64,000 nt of DNA from Pelomonas lactea. GTDB taxonomy: Bacteria > Pseudomonadota > Gammaproteobacteria > Burkholderiales > Burkholderiaceae_C. Where the stretch lies: NCBI RefSeq assembly GCF_043555885.1, contig NZ_JBIGHX010000005.1, forward strand, positions 186,001 to 250,000, read 5' to 3'. A model generated the notes under the pieces. It made no database searches, was not told the DNA's origin, and saw only the letters and a program-made list of their open reading frames with translations. Within the stretch, counting starts at the first letter, position 1; every line of letters begins with the position of its first letter. The position numbers and the translations under genes are program-made. Below are positions 33,660 through 41,417 of the stretch, piece after piece.

Positions 33660-34238
33660 TTATTCGTCGCTGCCGAGCAGCTGCAGGTCGACGGCGTCGG
33701 CCAGCGCATGCAGCAGCACGCGCTGGGCTTCCACAACGCGCGGCTCGCGCCCGTGGCTGACGCGGATCTGGATGTCGGTGTCCTGCAGCACGCCGCGCCA
33801 TTCGTCGGCGGCGCCCTGCGGCTGGGCCGTCAACGCGATGATGCTCATCTCCTGCGCATGGGCCACGGCCAGCGCGGGCTGCCAGGCATCGCGCTGCTCG
33901 CGCAGCGGCTCGATCATGATGAGCACGTCGCCCGGGTGGCCGTGGGCCTGCAGCAGCCGCGCCAGGTCCAGCCCGGCGGCGTCGCGCGCCTGGGCGGCCA
34001 GGCTCCACGCGGCCAGGCCCGGGCGCTCCTGCTCGAAGCGGCCGGCCAGGCGGGCGGCGAGGTAGTCGGCGTCCATGCTGGCCAGGCCCTGCGCGGCGCA
34101 CAGGATGCGGTTGCCGCCGGTGATGGCGTCCACCACCATCTGCGCCGCCATCGCGAGGGGCCGGGCCAGTTGCTCGGCGGCCTGGTAGAGCAGGTCGGCG
34201 CTTTCGAAGAACTGCTGTTGGATTCGTTGTTCAATCAT
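33660..34238 (-). CDS. diaA: SIS-domain protein DiaA (DnaA initiator-associating)
   Basis: A 192-residue SIS-fold protein, GmhA-like. It carries MIEQRIQQQFFESADLLYQAAEQLARPLAMAAQ, the fold turn GGNRILCAAQGLA, and a final VEAQRVLLHALADAVDLQL. DiaA tetramers stimulate DnaA assembly at oriC in E. coli; homologues are often misnamed phosphoheptose isomerase. The usual GNGGS of active isomerases is replaced by AAQGL. The position between yraN and dolP supports DiaA. Confidence 0.87.
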   Translation of the reverse strand: MIEQRIQQQFFESADLLYQAAEQLARPLAMAAQMVVDAITGGNRILCAAQGLASMDADYLAARLAGRFEQERPGLAAWSLAAQARDAAGLDLARLLQAHGHPGDVLIMIEPLREQRDAWQPALAVAHAQEMSIIALTAQPQGAADEWRGVLQDTDIQIRVSHGREPRVVEAQRVLLHALADAVDLQLLGSDE

Positions 34239-34253
34239 TCGGGCGGATCATAA

Positions 34254-34470
34254 AAGCCCCTCGCTCAGGCCGCCCCGCTGGACGCGGGCGCCCTGCCTGG
34301 GACCGCGCTGCGGCATGAGCCGCAGCGCTTCGCCAGGCACAGCGCGCCCACTGGGCGCACTGTGTCCGGGCTCAGCCCCCGAGGGGACGGCGATGCCTTT
34401 GGCATTGAGCCAAAGGCACATCGCCTGCGGGCCGGCTTGGGGCGGCCCGGCGCCGGTCCGCGTTGAAGGC
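34254..34470 (+). repeat. Three-hairpin intergenic element, copy E (longest)
   Basis: The three-hairpin core is at the right (about 34370-34455): CCCCCGAGGGG, the stem GGCGATG-N-TTTGGC/GCCAAA-N-CATCGCC, and GGGCCGGCTTGGGGCGGCCC. Ahead of it lie two extra hairpins, CTGCGGC/GCCGCAG and GCGCCCA/TGGGCGC. The copy fills the 245-bp gap between yraN and diaA, where no gene is seen. Confidence 0.77.
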
Positions 34471-34483
34471 CCACGGTGTGCGG

Positions 34484-34876
34484 CTACTGGGCGTCGAAGG
34501 CCCCTTGCAGCCAGGTCAGCTGGTCTGCATCGATGGCCACGACGTCGAAGCGGCACGGCGGCGGGCTGGCGTGGCGCAGCAGATAGTGCTGGGCGGCGTA
34601 GATCAGGCGTTGCTGCTTGCGTGCGGTGACGCTGGCCGCCGCGCCGCCGTGCGAGGTGTCGGCGCGGGCGCGCACTTCCACGAAGACCAGCGTGCCGTCG
34701 CGGTCCTGCATGATGAGGTCCACCTCGCCGGCGTGGCGGCTGGGGCCGGCGGCGACTCGATAATTGCGCTCCAGCAGGCGCAGGCCGGCGCGCTCCAGGT
34801 GCGCCAGTGCGGCGTCTTCCGCCGCGTCGCCGCGCGTCTTCGTCGCCGGTTTTGATCGAGAGCCCCAGTTGAACAT
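34484..34876 (-). CDS. yraN: UPF0102 protein YraN, predicted nuclease fold
   Basis: A 130-residue protein with the PD-(D/E)xK fold typical of YraN: GDAAEDAALAHLERAG, RNYR, GEVDLIMQDRDGTLVFVEVRAR, then SVTARKQQRLIYAAQHYL. The catalytic set E/D...EVD...EVR is complete. Its cellular role is not settled. It is head-to-head with rsmI, and the two start regions overlap by 8 bases. Confidence 0.93.
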   Translation of the reverse strand: MFNWGSRSKPATKTRGDAAEDAALAHLERAGLRLLERNYRVAAGPSRHAGEVDLIMQDRDGTLVFVEVRARADTSHGGAAASVTARKQQRLIYAAQHYLLRHASPPPCRFDVVAIDADQLTWLQGAFDAQ

Positions 34877-35789
34877 TGACGCCTCCCTGCTTCGCCAGGC
34901 CGCCCAGGCCGCGGCCGGCGGCCAGCAGTATCCGGCCGCGACGCTCTATCTCGTCGCCACGCCCATCGGCAATCTGGCGGACCTGAGCCTGCGCGCCATC
35001 CACCTGCTCGGCTTGGCCGACGCGCTGGCCTGCGAGGACACGCGCCAGGGCGGCGGCCTGCTGCGCCACCTGGGCCTGCACAAGCCGCTGATCGCGCTGC
35101 ACCAGCACAACGAGCGCGAGGGCAGCGCCGCTGTCATCGCACGGCTGGCGGCGGGCGAGCGGGTGGCGTATGCGTCCGACGCGGGCACGCCGGCGATTTC
35201 CGACCCGGGCGCCGTGCTGGTGCAGCAGGTGGTGGCGGCCGGCTACCGCGTGCTGCCGCTGCCGGGCCCCAGCAGCACGGTGACGGCGCTGTCCGTCGCG
35301 GGTGACACCGCAGCCACCAGCTTTGCCTTCGCCGGCTTCCTGCCCACCAAGGCCGGCGAGCGCCGCACGGCGCTGCAGGCGGTGCTGGCCGTGGAGGGCC
35401 AGAGCCAGGTGGTCTTCGAGGCGCCGCACCGCATCACGGAGCTGATCGCGCTGCTGGCCGAACTGGCACCGGCGCGCCGCGTGACGGTGTGCCGCGAGCT
35501 CACCAAGCAGTTCGAGAGCATCCACACGGCCGAGGCGGCCACGCTGCCCGGCTGGATGGCGGCCGATGCGCAGCGCCAGCGCGGCGAGTTCGTGCTGGTG
35601 TTGCACGCGCTCGCCGCCCAGGCGTCGGCTGAGGACGAACTGCCGGCCGAGGCGCAGCGCACGCTGGCGCTGCTGGCGGCCGAGCTGCCGCTGAAGCAGG
35701 CCGTCGCGCTGGCCGCGCAGATCAGCGGCGCGCCGCGCAACCGGCTCTACGACGCCGGCCTGAAACTCAAGCGCGGCGGCGACGAGTAG
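34869..35789 (+). CDS. rsmI: 16S rRNA 2'-O-methyltransferase RsmI
   Basis: RsmI methylates the ribose of C1402 in 16S rRNA. The 306-residue SAM-dependent enzyme has the signature LYLVATPIGNLADLSLRA, ACEDTRQGGGLL, YASDAGTPAISDPG and LPGPSSTVTAL. The last Lys/Arg-rich helix PRNRLYDAGLKLK matches the family. A TTG at 34869 is taken as start: the next in-frame upstream start lies deep inside the opposing yraN gene, and GAGAG precedes it. This start remains the main uncertainty. Confidence 0.93.
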   Translation: MNIDASLLRQAAQAAAGGQQYPAATLYLVATPIGNLADLSLRAIHLLGLADALACEDTRQGGGLLRHLGLHKPLIALHQHNEREGSAAVIARLAAGERVAYASDAGTPAISDPGAVLVQQVVAAGYRVLPLPGPSSTVTALSVAGDTAATSFAFAGFLPTKAGERRTALQAVLAVEGQSQVVFEAPHRITELIALLAELAPARRVTVCRELTKQFESIHTAEAATLPGWMAADAQRQRGEFVLVLHALAAQASAEDELPAEAQRTLALLAAELPLKQAVALAAQISGAPRNRLYDAGLKLKRGGDE

Positions 35790-35808
35790 CCGCGACCGGC
35801 GCCTGGCC

Positions 35809-36141
35809 TCACTGGCCGGCCGTGCGCTCGTTGTGCTTCTTGCGGCGGATGTCTCGGCTGGCGCCGTCCTGCATGGCGTGCAGGCGGCGGCGTTCCTTGG
35901 CGGTCACGGTGCCGTCGGACTTGGCCTTGGCCTCGGCGTTGTCGATGCGGGCCTGCTCCTTTTCCAGGCGCTGGGTCTCATGCGCCGTCAGGCTGCCGTT
36001 GGCGGCGCCCTGGGCGATGCGGGCCTGCTGGTTGGCTTCGCGCTGGTCCACGCGCGGCGTGTTGGTGCCGGGCGTCTGGGCGAAGGCGCTGGCGCCGGCC
36101 AGGGCCAGCAGGGCGATCAGGGTCTTGTGCGAGGTCTTCAT
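35809..36141 (-). CDS. Small secreted charged protein, unknown function
   Basis: A 110-residue protein with a Sec signal peptide (cut after AFA near residue 21). The mature part is strongly charged and helical. It has an internal repeat of the form DQREANQQARIAQGAANGSLTAHE and DNAEAKAKSDGTVTAKE: two copies of a (R/N)-x-EA...G-(S/T)-(L/V)-T-A-x-E motif with EF-hand-like spacing but few acidic ligands. It resembles the 'periplasmic heat-shock-like' small proteins of proteobacteria. Function unknown. GGAG precedes the ATG. Confidence 0.72.
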   Translation of the reverse strand: MKTSHKTLIALLALAGASAFAQTPGTNTPRVDQREANQQARIAQGAANGSLTAHETQRLEKEQARIDNAEAKAKSDGTVTAKERRRLHAMQDGASRDIRRKKHNERTAGQ

Positions 36142-36264
36142 GGCGTGCTCCTTGGGAGGGTTGGGTTGCAAGGCCCCTCCACAACGACCACTGTGCATGC
36201 CGGGCCGACGCGGCGCGCGTAACAAGACATATCCATGTCTTCCAAGGTCTGACCGCCGGCTTCC

Positions 36265-36270
36265 TAGAAT
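36265..36270 (+). promoter_or_regulatory. -10 box of tldD, predicted leaderless transcript
   Basis: TAGAAT ends six bases before the tldD ATG, exactly as at hrcA, and no ribosome binding site is present. Transcription would start at or next to the initiation codon. Confidence 0.45.
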
Positions 36271-36276
36271 CAGCCC

Positions 36277-37740
36277 ATGATCGCCGTCGAACCCACCCTG
36301 GCCCGCCTGGCCACCGCCCGCTCGCAACTGCTGGAGCCTTTCGGTCTGACCGAAGCGTCTCTGAGCCAGGCGCTGCGCCTCATCACCGAGCACCGGGTCG
36401 ACGACGCCGACCTGTATTTCCAGACCACGCGCGCCGAGGGGTGGAGCCTGGAGGAGGGCATCGTGAAGAGCGGCTCCTTCAGCATCGACCAGGGGGTGGG
36501 CGTGCGTGCCGTGGCGGGCGAGAAGACGGCGTTCGCCTACTCGGACGACATCTCGCTCGATTCGCTGCTGGACGCTGCACGCACCGTGCGCACCATCGCC
36601 GCCGCGGGCCAGAGCAAAAAGGTCAAGGTGCCGGTGCAGGGCCGAGTGGCCGGCAGCCGCGAGCTGTACGGCGTGGCCGACCCCATCGCCAGCCTCGACA
36701 GCGCCGCCAAGGTGGCGCTGCTGGAGCGCGCCGAGAAGATGGCCAGCGCCAAGGACCCGCGCATCGTGCAGGTGATGGCCGGCCTCGCGGCCGAGCACGA
36801 GGTGGTGCTGATCGCCCGCGCCGACGGCACGCTGGCCGCCGACGTGCGCCCGCTGGTGCGCCTGTCCATCACCGTCATCGCGGAGAGCAACGGCCGCCGC
36901 GAGGTGGGCTCGGGCGGCGGCGGCGGCCGCTTCGGGCTGGCCTATTTCACCGACGAGATGATCGCCACCTACGTCGAGCAGGCCGTGCACGCGGCACTCA
37001 CCAACCTGGACAGCCGCCCCGCGCCGGCCGGCGAGATGACCGTCGTCGTCGGCCCGGGCTGGCCCGGCGTGCTGCTGCACGAGGCCGTGGGCCACGGGCT
37101 GGAGGGCGACTTCAACCGCAAGGGGTCGAGCGCCTTCTCCGGCCGCATCGGCCAGCGCGTGGCCGCCAAGGGCGTGACCGTGCTGGACGACGGCACGCTG
37201 CCCGACCGACGCGGCTCGCTGAACGTCGACGACGAGGGCTGCGCCAGCCAGCGCAACGTGTTGATCGAGGACGGCATCCTGAAGGGCTACATCCAGGACG
37301 CGATGAACGCGCGCCTGATGAAGACCGCCCCCACCGGCAACGGCCGCCGCGAGAGCTACGCCCACGTGCCCATGCCGCGCATGACCAACACCTACATGCT
37401 GGGCGGCAAGGACGACCCGCAGGAGATCGTCGCCTCCATCAAGAAGGGCCTGTACGCCACCAACTTCGGCGGTGGCCAGGTCGACATCACGAGCGGCAAG
37501 TTCGTGTTCTCGGCCAGTGAGGCCTACTGGGTCGAGAACGGCAAGATCCAGTACCCCGTCAAGGGCGCCACCATCATCGGCAACGGGCCGGACGCGCTGA
37601 CCCGCGTCAGCATGATCGGCAACGACATGGCGCTGGACACCGGTGTTGGCGTCTGCGGCAAGGAAGGCCAGAGCGTGCCGGTGGGCGTGGGGCAGCCGAC
37701 GCTGCGCATCGACGGGCTGACGGTGGGCGGCACGGCCTGA
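36277..37740 (+). CDS. tldD: Metalloprotease TldD
   Basis: TldD forms a heterodimeric zinc protease with TldE (PmbA) that trims peptides such as microcin B17 precursor and degrades CcdA. The 487-residue protein contains HEAVGHGLEGD near 268-278 (HExxxH zinc motif) and the conserved NVDDEG and GGGQVDITSGKFVFSASEAY near the C-terminus. Length is normal. The partner pmbA is not in the window, which is usual. Confidence 0.96.
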   Translation: MIAVEPTLARLATARSQLLEPFGLTEASLSQALRLITEHRVDDADLYFQTTRAEGWSLEEGIVKSGSFSIDQGVGVRAVAGEKTAFAYSDDISLDSLLDAARTVRTIAAAGQSKKVKVPVQGRVAGSRELYGVADPIASLDSAAKVALLERAEKMASAKDPRIVQVMAGLAAEHEVVLIARADGTLAADVRPLVRLSITVIAESNGRREVGSGGGGGRFGLAYFTDEMIATYVEQAVHAALTNLDSRPAPAGEMTVVVGPGWPGVLLHEAVGHGLEGDFNRKGSSAFSGRIGQRVAAKGVTVLDDGTLPDRRGSLNVDDEGCASQRNVLIEDGILKGYIQDAMNARLMKTAPTGNGRRESYAHVPMPRMTNTYMLGGKDDPQEIVASIKKGLYATNFGGGQVDITSGKFVFSASEAYWVENGKIQYPVKGATIIGNGPDALTRVSMIGNDMALDTGVGVCGKEGQSVPVGVGQPTLRIDGLTVGGTA

Positions 37741-37747
37741 GCATGCA

Positions 37748-37801
37748 CCGCCCCTCGCGCACAAGCGGGGCGGCTGTCTGTCCTCCGAACCGGGTTCGGA
37801 G
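37748..37801 (+). terminator. Two hairpins after tldD
   Basis: CCGCCCC (37748-37754) pairs with GGGGCGG (37767-37773). Then CTCCGAAC pairs perfectly with GTTCGGAG around a 3-base loop (37783-37801). No U run follows, so these may protect the message or terminate with Rho. The rest of the gap to 37952 shows only the lipase ribosome binding site. Confidence 0.45.
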
Positions 37802-37952
37802 CAACGCCGAGGCGCGCCGCCGCCCGGCTCTGCACACTCGCGGTCGCTGATCCAGTGCAGTCGGCTGGACCAGGGGACGTGAACCCCGGTCTTGCAGTTC
37901 CCCCCCGCGGTGCGCGTCCTGTTTCCCCCCAAAAATCCACCGGAGACAGGCA

Positions 37953-38894
37953 ATGAATTGGCAATCGAATTGGCGCGCGCTGGTGCGCCGCTGCATGGTC
38001 GGCGTGGTCGCGGGCTGCGCCTGCATCGCGGCCTCGGCCGACACCTACACCCAGACCCAGCACCCCATCGTCCTCGTGCACGGCCTGCTGGGCTTTGACG
38101 CGCTGGGGCCGGTGCAGTACTTCTACGGCGTGCCGTCGGAGCTGCGCTCGGGCGGCGCGGTGGTCTACACGGCCAGCGTGTCGCAGAGCAACAGCACCGA
38201 GGTGCGGGGCGAGCAACTGCTCAAGGAGCTGCAGACGCTGAAAGCCCGCTACGGCCACACCAAGTTCAATCTGATCGGCCACAGCCATGGCGGCAACACC
38301 GTCCGCTACGTGGCGGCCGTCGCGCCCGGCCTGGTGGCCAGCGTGACGACGATGGGCACGCCCCACCAGGGCAGCAAGGTGGCGGACGCGGTCGCGGCCC
38401 TCACCGGCAGCACGGGCACGACCGGTGCGGTGGCGGCCGTGGTGAACGGGCTGTCCAGCGTCATCGCGACGCTGTCCGGCAGCGCCGGCAACCCGCAGAA
38501 CGCGCTGGCGTCGCTGAAGTCGCTGTCCACCGCCGGCGCGGCCGACTTCAACCGCCGCTTCCCGCAGGGCGCGCCCACCAGCAGCTGCGGCAGCGGCCCG
38601 GCGGTGGTGAACGGCATCCGCTATTACTCGATGGGCGGCACGTCGGTGGGCACCAACCTGCTGGACGTCAGCGACGGCTTCCTCGTGGCCAGCAGCGTGT
38701 TCTTCGGCTTCGAGGCCAACGACGGCCTGGTGTCGCGCTGCTCCAGCCACTGGGGCCAGGTGCTGCGCGACAACTACGCGTGGAACCACATTGACGAGAT
38801 CAACCATGTGTTCGGCCTGCGCGGGCTGTTCTCGTCCGATCCGGTGTCGGTCTACCGCGCCCACGCGAACCGGCTGAAGGGCGCCGGGCTGTGA
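37953..38894 (+). CDS. Secreted triacylglycerol lipase, foldase-dependent (family I)
   Basis: A 313-residue secreted lipase. The signal peptide ends near ASA, residue 29. HPIVLVHGLLGFD is the oxyanion region, and GHSHGG carries the catalytic Ser111. FEANDGLVSRCSSHWG has the conserved catalytic Asp and one Cys of a disulfide; the partner Cys is in SSCGSG. NHIDEINHVFG carries the catalytic His. This is the Burkholderia/Pseudomonas type that needs a dedicated foldase and leaves through the type II system. GGAGA precedes the ATG. The foldase gene overlaps the stop. Confidence 0.94.
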   Translation: MNWQSNWRALVRRCMVGVVAGCACIAASADTYTQTQHPIVLVHGLLGFDALGPVQYFYGVPSELRSGGAVVYTASVSQSNSTEVRGEQLLKELQTLKARYGHTKFNLIGHSHGGNTVRYVAAVAPGLVASVTTMGTPHQGSKVADAVAALTGSTGTTGAVAAVVNGLSSVIATLSGSAGNPQNALASLKSLSTAGAADFNRRFPQGAPTSSCGSGPAVVNGIRYYSMGGTSVGTNLLDVSDGFLVASSVFFGFEANDGLVSRCSSHWGQVLRDNYAWNHIDEINHVFGLRGLFSSDPVSVYRAHANRLKGAGL

Positions 38895-39751
38895 GGCGGG
38901 CGGCCGCGCTGGCCCTGGCCGTGGCGGCTGCGGCGGGGTGTGTCGCCTGGTCGCCGCGCGGGCAGCCGCCGGCGGCGGTGCCGGCGGCCGCCCCGGCGCC
39001 GGCGCCGGCCGTGGCCGGCCCTGAGCTGGCCCCGCCGGGCCCGGCCTCCGCCGCCGCCGTGCAGACGGCGACTGCGGCGGACGCGGCCTTGCCGCCGTCG
39101 TTGCAGGGCACCGAGGCCGACGGCGGCTGGCGCGCCGATGCGCAGGGGCGGCTGGTCGTCGACCGGGCGCTGCGCCGGCGGCTGGACTACTGGCTCAGCA
39201 CGGTGGGGGAGGTGGCGCCGGAAGTGATCGGCGCGCGCCTGCTCGCGGCCGCCGCGCGCGACCTGCCGCCGCCGGCCCTGCAGGAGCTGCAGGCGCTGTG
39301 GGGCCGGTACGTGGCGCTGCAGCGCCATCCATGGCAGCGCGTCGTGCTGCCGGCCGACCCGTCAAGCTGGCGCCCGGCGCTGGAGGAGCGGCAGTCGGTG
39401 CGGCGGCAGCAGCTCGGCCGCGCGACGGCCGATGCCTTCTACGGCGACGAGGAGCAGCGGCTGTGGCGCGACATCCTGGCGCGCGAGGCGGGGCAGTCTC
39501 GGCCCGACGACGCGGTGGCGCCGGTGGCCGAGCATCCGCAGGCGGCGCAGCGCGTGGCGGCGGTGCAGGCCGAATGGGCGCGCTGGGACGCCCGGGTGGC
39601 CGAGGCGCGCGCCGAATGGGGGCGGCTCCAGGCGGCGGTGGCGTTGTCCGCCCCGCAGCGGGAGGCCGCCTGGGCCGGCTGGCTGGCCGCGCGCTTCGAC
39701 GCCACGGAGCAGTTGCGGGTGCGCGGGCTGGTGGAAGGCGGCGGGGGCTGA
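38891..39751 (+). CDS. lifO: Lipase-specific foldase (LifO-type chaperone)
   Basis: A 286-residue membrane-anchored steric chaperone that folds the lipase in the periplasm. An N-terminal helix (about 3-18) leads to a Pro/Ala-rich spacer (about 25-70). The helical domain follows with RRRLDYWLS near residue 97, the RxxFDY motif with Leu for Phe. The rest is alpha-helical and Arg/Ala-rich. The GTG start at 38891 overlaps the lipase stop (GTGA), which couples translation of the two. Confidence 0.9.
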   Translation: MRRAAALALAVAAAAGCVAWSPRGQPPAAVPAAAPAPAPAVAGPELAPPGPASAAAVQTATAADAALPPSLQGTEADGGWRADAQGRLVVDRALRRRLDYWLSTVGEVAPEVIGARLLAAAARDLPPPALQELQALWGRYVALQRHPWQRVVLPADPSSWRPALEERQSVRRQQLGRATADAFYGDEEQRLWRDILAREAGQSRPDDAVAPVAEHPQAAQRVAAVQAEWARWDARVAEARAEWGRLQAAVALSAPQREAAWAGWLAARFDATEQLRVRGLVEGGGG

Positions 39752-39820
39752 TGTGGCCGTCAAGCCGCGCTTGCCCGCTGCCGAAAGCTCCGCCGCGCCG
39801 CCGTGCTAGATTCCGATCCC

Positions 39821-39883
39821 ATGTCCCGCGCTGCTTACTTTCGCTTTTGGTTTTTTCCCCGCCCCGGCGGTGGAGAGTCCTGA
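39821..39883 (+). CDS. Aromatic-rich leader peptide of aroG
   Basis: A 20-codon frame, MSRAAYFRFWFFPRPGGGES, ends 84 bases before aroG. Six of seven residues from 6 to 12 are Tyr, Phe or Trp. The next structures form an attenuator: 39912-39922 can pair with 39936-39946 followed by a T run. Alternatively, CGGCGGT at 39865-39871, within the peptide's Gly codons, can pair with 39916-39922. Ribosome stalling at the aromatic codons would free this segment and stop terminator formation. A TAGATT -10 box lies at 39807-39812. Confidence 0.85.
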   Translation: MSRAAYFRFWFFPRPGGGES

Positions 39884-39911
39884 GCGCGCGCGCTGAACAC
39901 AGAAACTCCCC

Positions 39912-39953
39912 AAAAACCGCCGAGGCCGCCAAGCCCGGCGGTTTTTTGTTTTT
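39912..39953 (+). terminator. Attenuator terminator in the aroG leader
   Basis: A perfect 11-bp stem, AAAAACCGCCG with CGGCGGTTTTT, and a 13-base loop, followed by a run TTTTTTGTTTTT. This is a textbook intrinsic terminator placed between the leader peptide and the aroG ATG. Confidence 0.85.
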
Positions 39954-39967
39954 CGAAAGGCACTCCG

Positions 39968-41092
39968 ATGAACGCCAAAGTCTCTTCCGTCCAGCCCGAA
40001 GCCCAGCGCTGGTACTCCCAGGACGACAAGACCAGCGCCACCGACGACGAGCGCATCGTCGACGTGACGCCGCTGCCGCCGCCGGAGCACCTGATCCGCT
40101 TCTTCCCCATCAGCGGCACGCCCGTGGAGACGCTGATCGGCCAGACCCGCCAGCGCATCCGCAACATCATGGCGGCCAAGGACGACCGGCTGCTGGTCAT
40201 CATCGGCCCCTGCTCCATCCACGACCCCCAGGCCGCCATCGAGTACGCGCGCCGCCTGAAGGTCGAGCGCGAGAAGTACGCCGACACGCTGGAGATCGTC
40301 ATGCGCGTCTACTTCGAGAAGCCGCGCACGACGGTGGGCTGGAAAGGCCTCATCAACGACCCCTACCTCGACGAGAGCTACCGCATCGACGAGGGCCTGC
40401 GCATCGCCCGCCAGCTGCTGCTGGAGATCAACCGCCTGGGCATGCCGGCGGGCTCCGAGTTCCTGGACGTGATCTCGCCGCAGTACATCGGCGACCTGAT
40501 CTCCTGGGGCGCCATCGGCGCGCGCACGACTGAAAGCCAGGTGCACCGCGAACTGGCCTCGGGCCTCTCAGCCCCCATCGGTTTCAAGAACGGCACCGAC
40601 GGCAACATCAAGATCGCCACCGACGCCATCCAGGCCGCGGCGCGCGGCCACCATTTCCTGTCCGTCCACAAGAACGGCCAGGTCGCCATCGTCGAGACGC
40701 GTGGCAATGCCGACTGCCACGTCATCCTGCGTGGCGGCAAGGCGCCCAACTACGACGCGCAGAGCGTGGCCGAGGCCTGCGCCGACCTGGAAAAGTCCAA
40801 GCTGCCGCAGCGCCTCATGGTGGACTGCTCGCACGCCAACTCCAGCAAGCAGCACCAGCGCCAGCTGGACGTGGCGCGCGACATCGCCGGCCAGCTGCGC
40901 GAGGGCAGCAACAGCATCTTCGGCGTCATGGTGGAAAGCCACCTGAACGACGGCGCCCAGAAGTTCACGCCCGGCAAGGACGACCCCGCCGCGCTGCAGT
41001 ACGGCAAGAGCATCACCGACGCCTGCCTGGGCTGGGATGACTCTCTGGCGGTGCTGGACGTGCTGAGCGAGGCGGTCAGGGCGCGTCGCTGA
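39968..41092 (+). CDS. aroG: 3-Deoxy-7-phosphoheptulonate (DAHP) synthase, AroG type
   Basis: This enzyme joins phosphoenolpyruvate and erythrose 4-phosphate to make DAHP, the first step of aromatic amino acid synthesis. The 374-residue type I alpha enzyme carries IIGPCSIHDP (about 78-87), RVYFEKPRTTVGWKG, GARTTESQVHRELASGLS, GFKNGTDG and DCSHANSSKQ, all active-site segments. The leader peptide and terminator upstream indicate transcription attenuation by aromatic amino acid supply. Which aromatic acid inhibits the enzyme cannot be read. Confidence 0.97.
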   Translation: MNAKVSSVQPEAQRWYSQDDKTSATDDERIVDVTPLPPPEHLIRFFPISGTPVETLIGQTRQRIRNIMAAKDDRLLVIIGPCSIHDPQAAIEYARRLKVEREKYADTLEIVMRVYFEKPRTTVGWKGLINDPYLDESYRIDEGLRIARQLLLEINRLGMPAGSEFLDVISPQYIGDLISWGAIGARTTESQVHRELASGLSAPIGFKNGTDGNIKIATDAIQAAARGHHFLSVHKNGQVAIVETRGNADCHVILRGGKAPNYDAQSVAEACADLEKSKLPQRLMVDCSHANSSKQHQRQLDVARDIAGQLREGSNSIFGVMVESHLNDGAQKFTPGKDDPAALQYGKSITDACLGWDDSLAVLDVLSEAVRARR

Positions 41093-41105
41093 CACAATGC
41101 GGGCC

Positions 41106-41417
41106 ATGCAAGCCCGCATCACCGTCCTCTTCGAGACTGGCTCTCCCATCGACCTGCAACTGGACGGCGCCGAGGTGCTGGGCTTTGAAGCCGCCCGGCG
41201 CTGGCTGGACGATCAGTTCGTCGCGCTGGAGTGCGAGCCCCTGCGCGGCAGCGGCAAGGTGCTGCTGGCCGACAAGCTCATCCAGGTCGCCGCCGCGGCG
41301 GGCCCGGCCGGCTTCGCGGATGCAGCCTGGGCGCTGGACTATGCCCGCGCGGCCACCGGCGCCCTGTCCAAGGCCCTCGTCAAGGTGGATGTGCCGCGCC
41401 AGGCGGTGTCTTACTGA
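41106..41417 (+). CDS. Conserved-looking small protein, unknown function
   Basis: A 103-residue protein beginning MQARITVLFETGSP; an ATG nine bases earlier at 41097 is also in frame. It lies 13 bp after aroG. The sequence is acidic and hydrophobic with no signal peptide or membrane helix; it has VLFETGSPIDLQLDGAEVLGFEAARRWLDDQF. I do not recognise the family. ACACAAT directly upstream could be a -10, giving a leaderless message from 41106. Its end overlaps the convergent oxygenase gene by 7 bases. Confidence 0.7.
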   Translation: MQARITVLFETGSPIDLQLDGAEVLGFEAARRWLDDQFVALECEPLRGSGKVLLADKLIQVAAAAGPAGFADAAWALDYARAATGALSKALVKVDVPRQAVSY

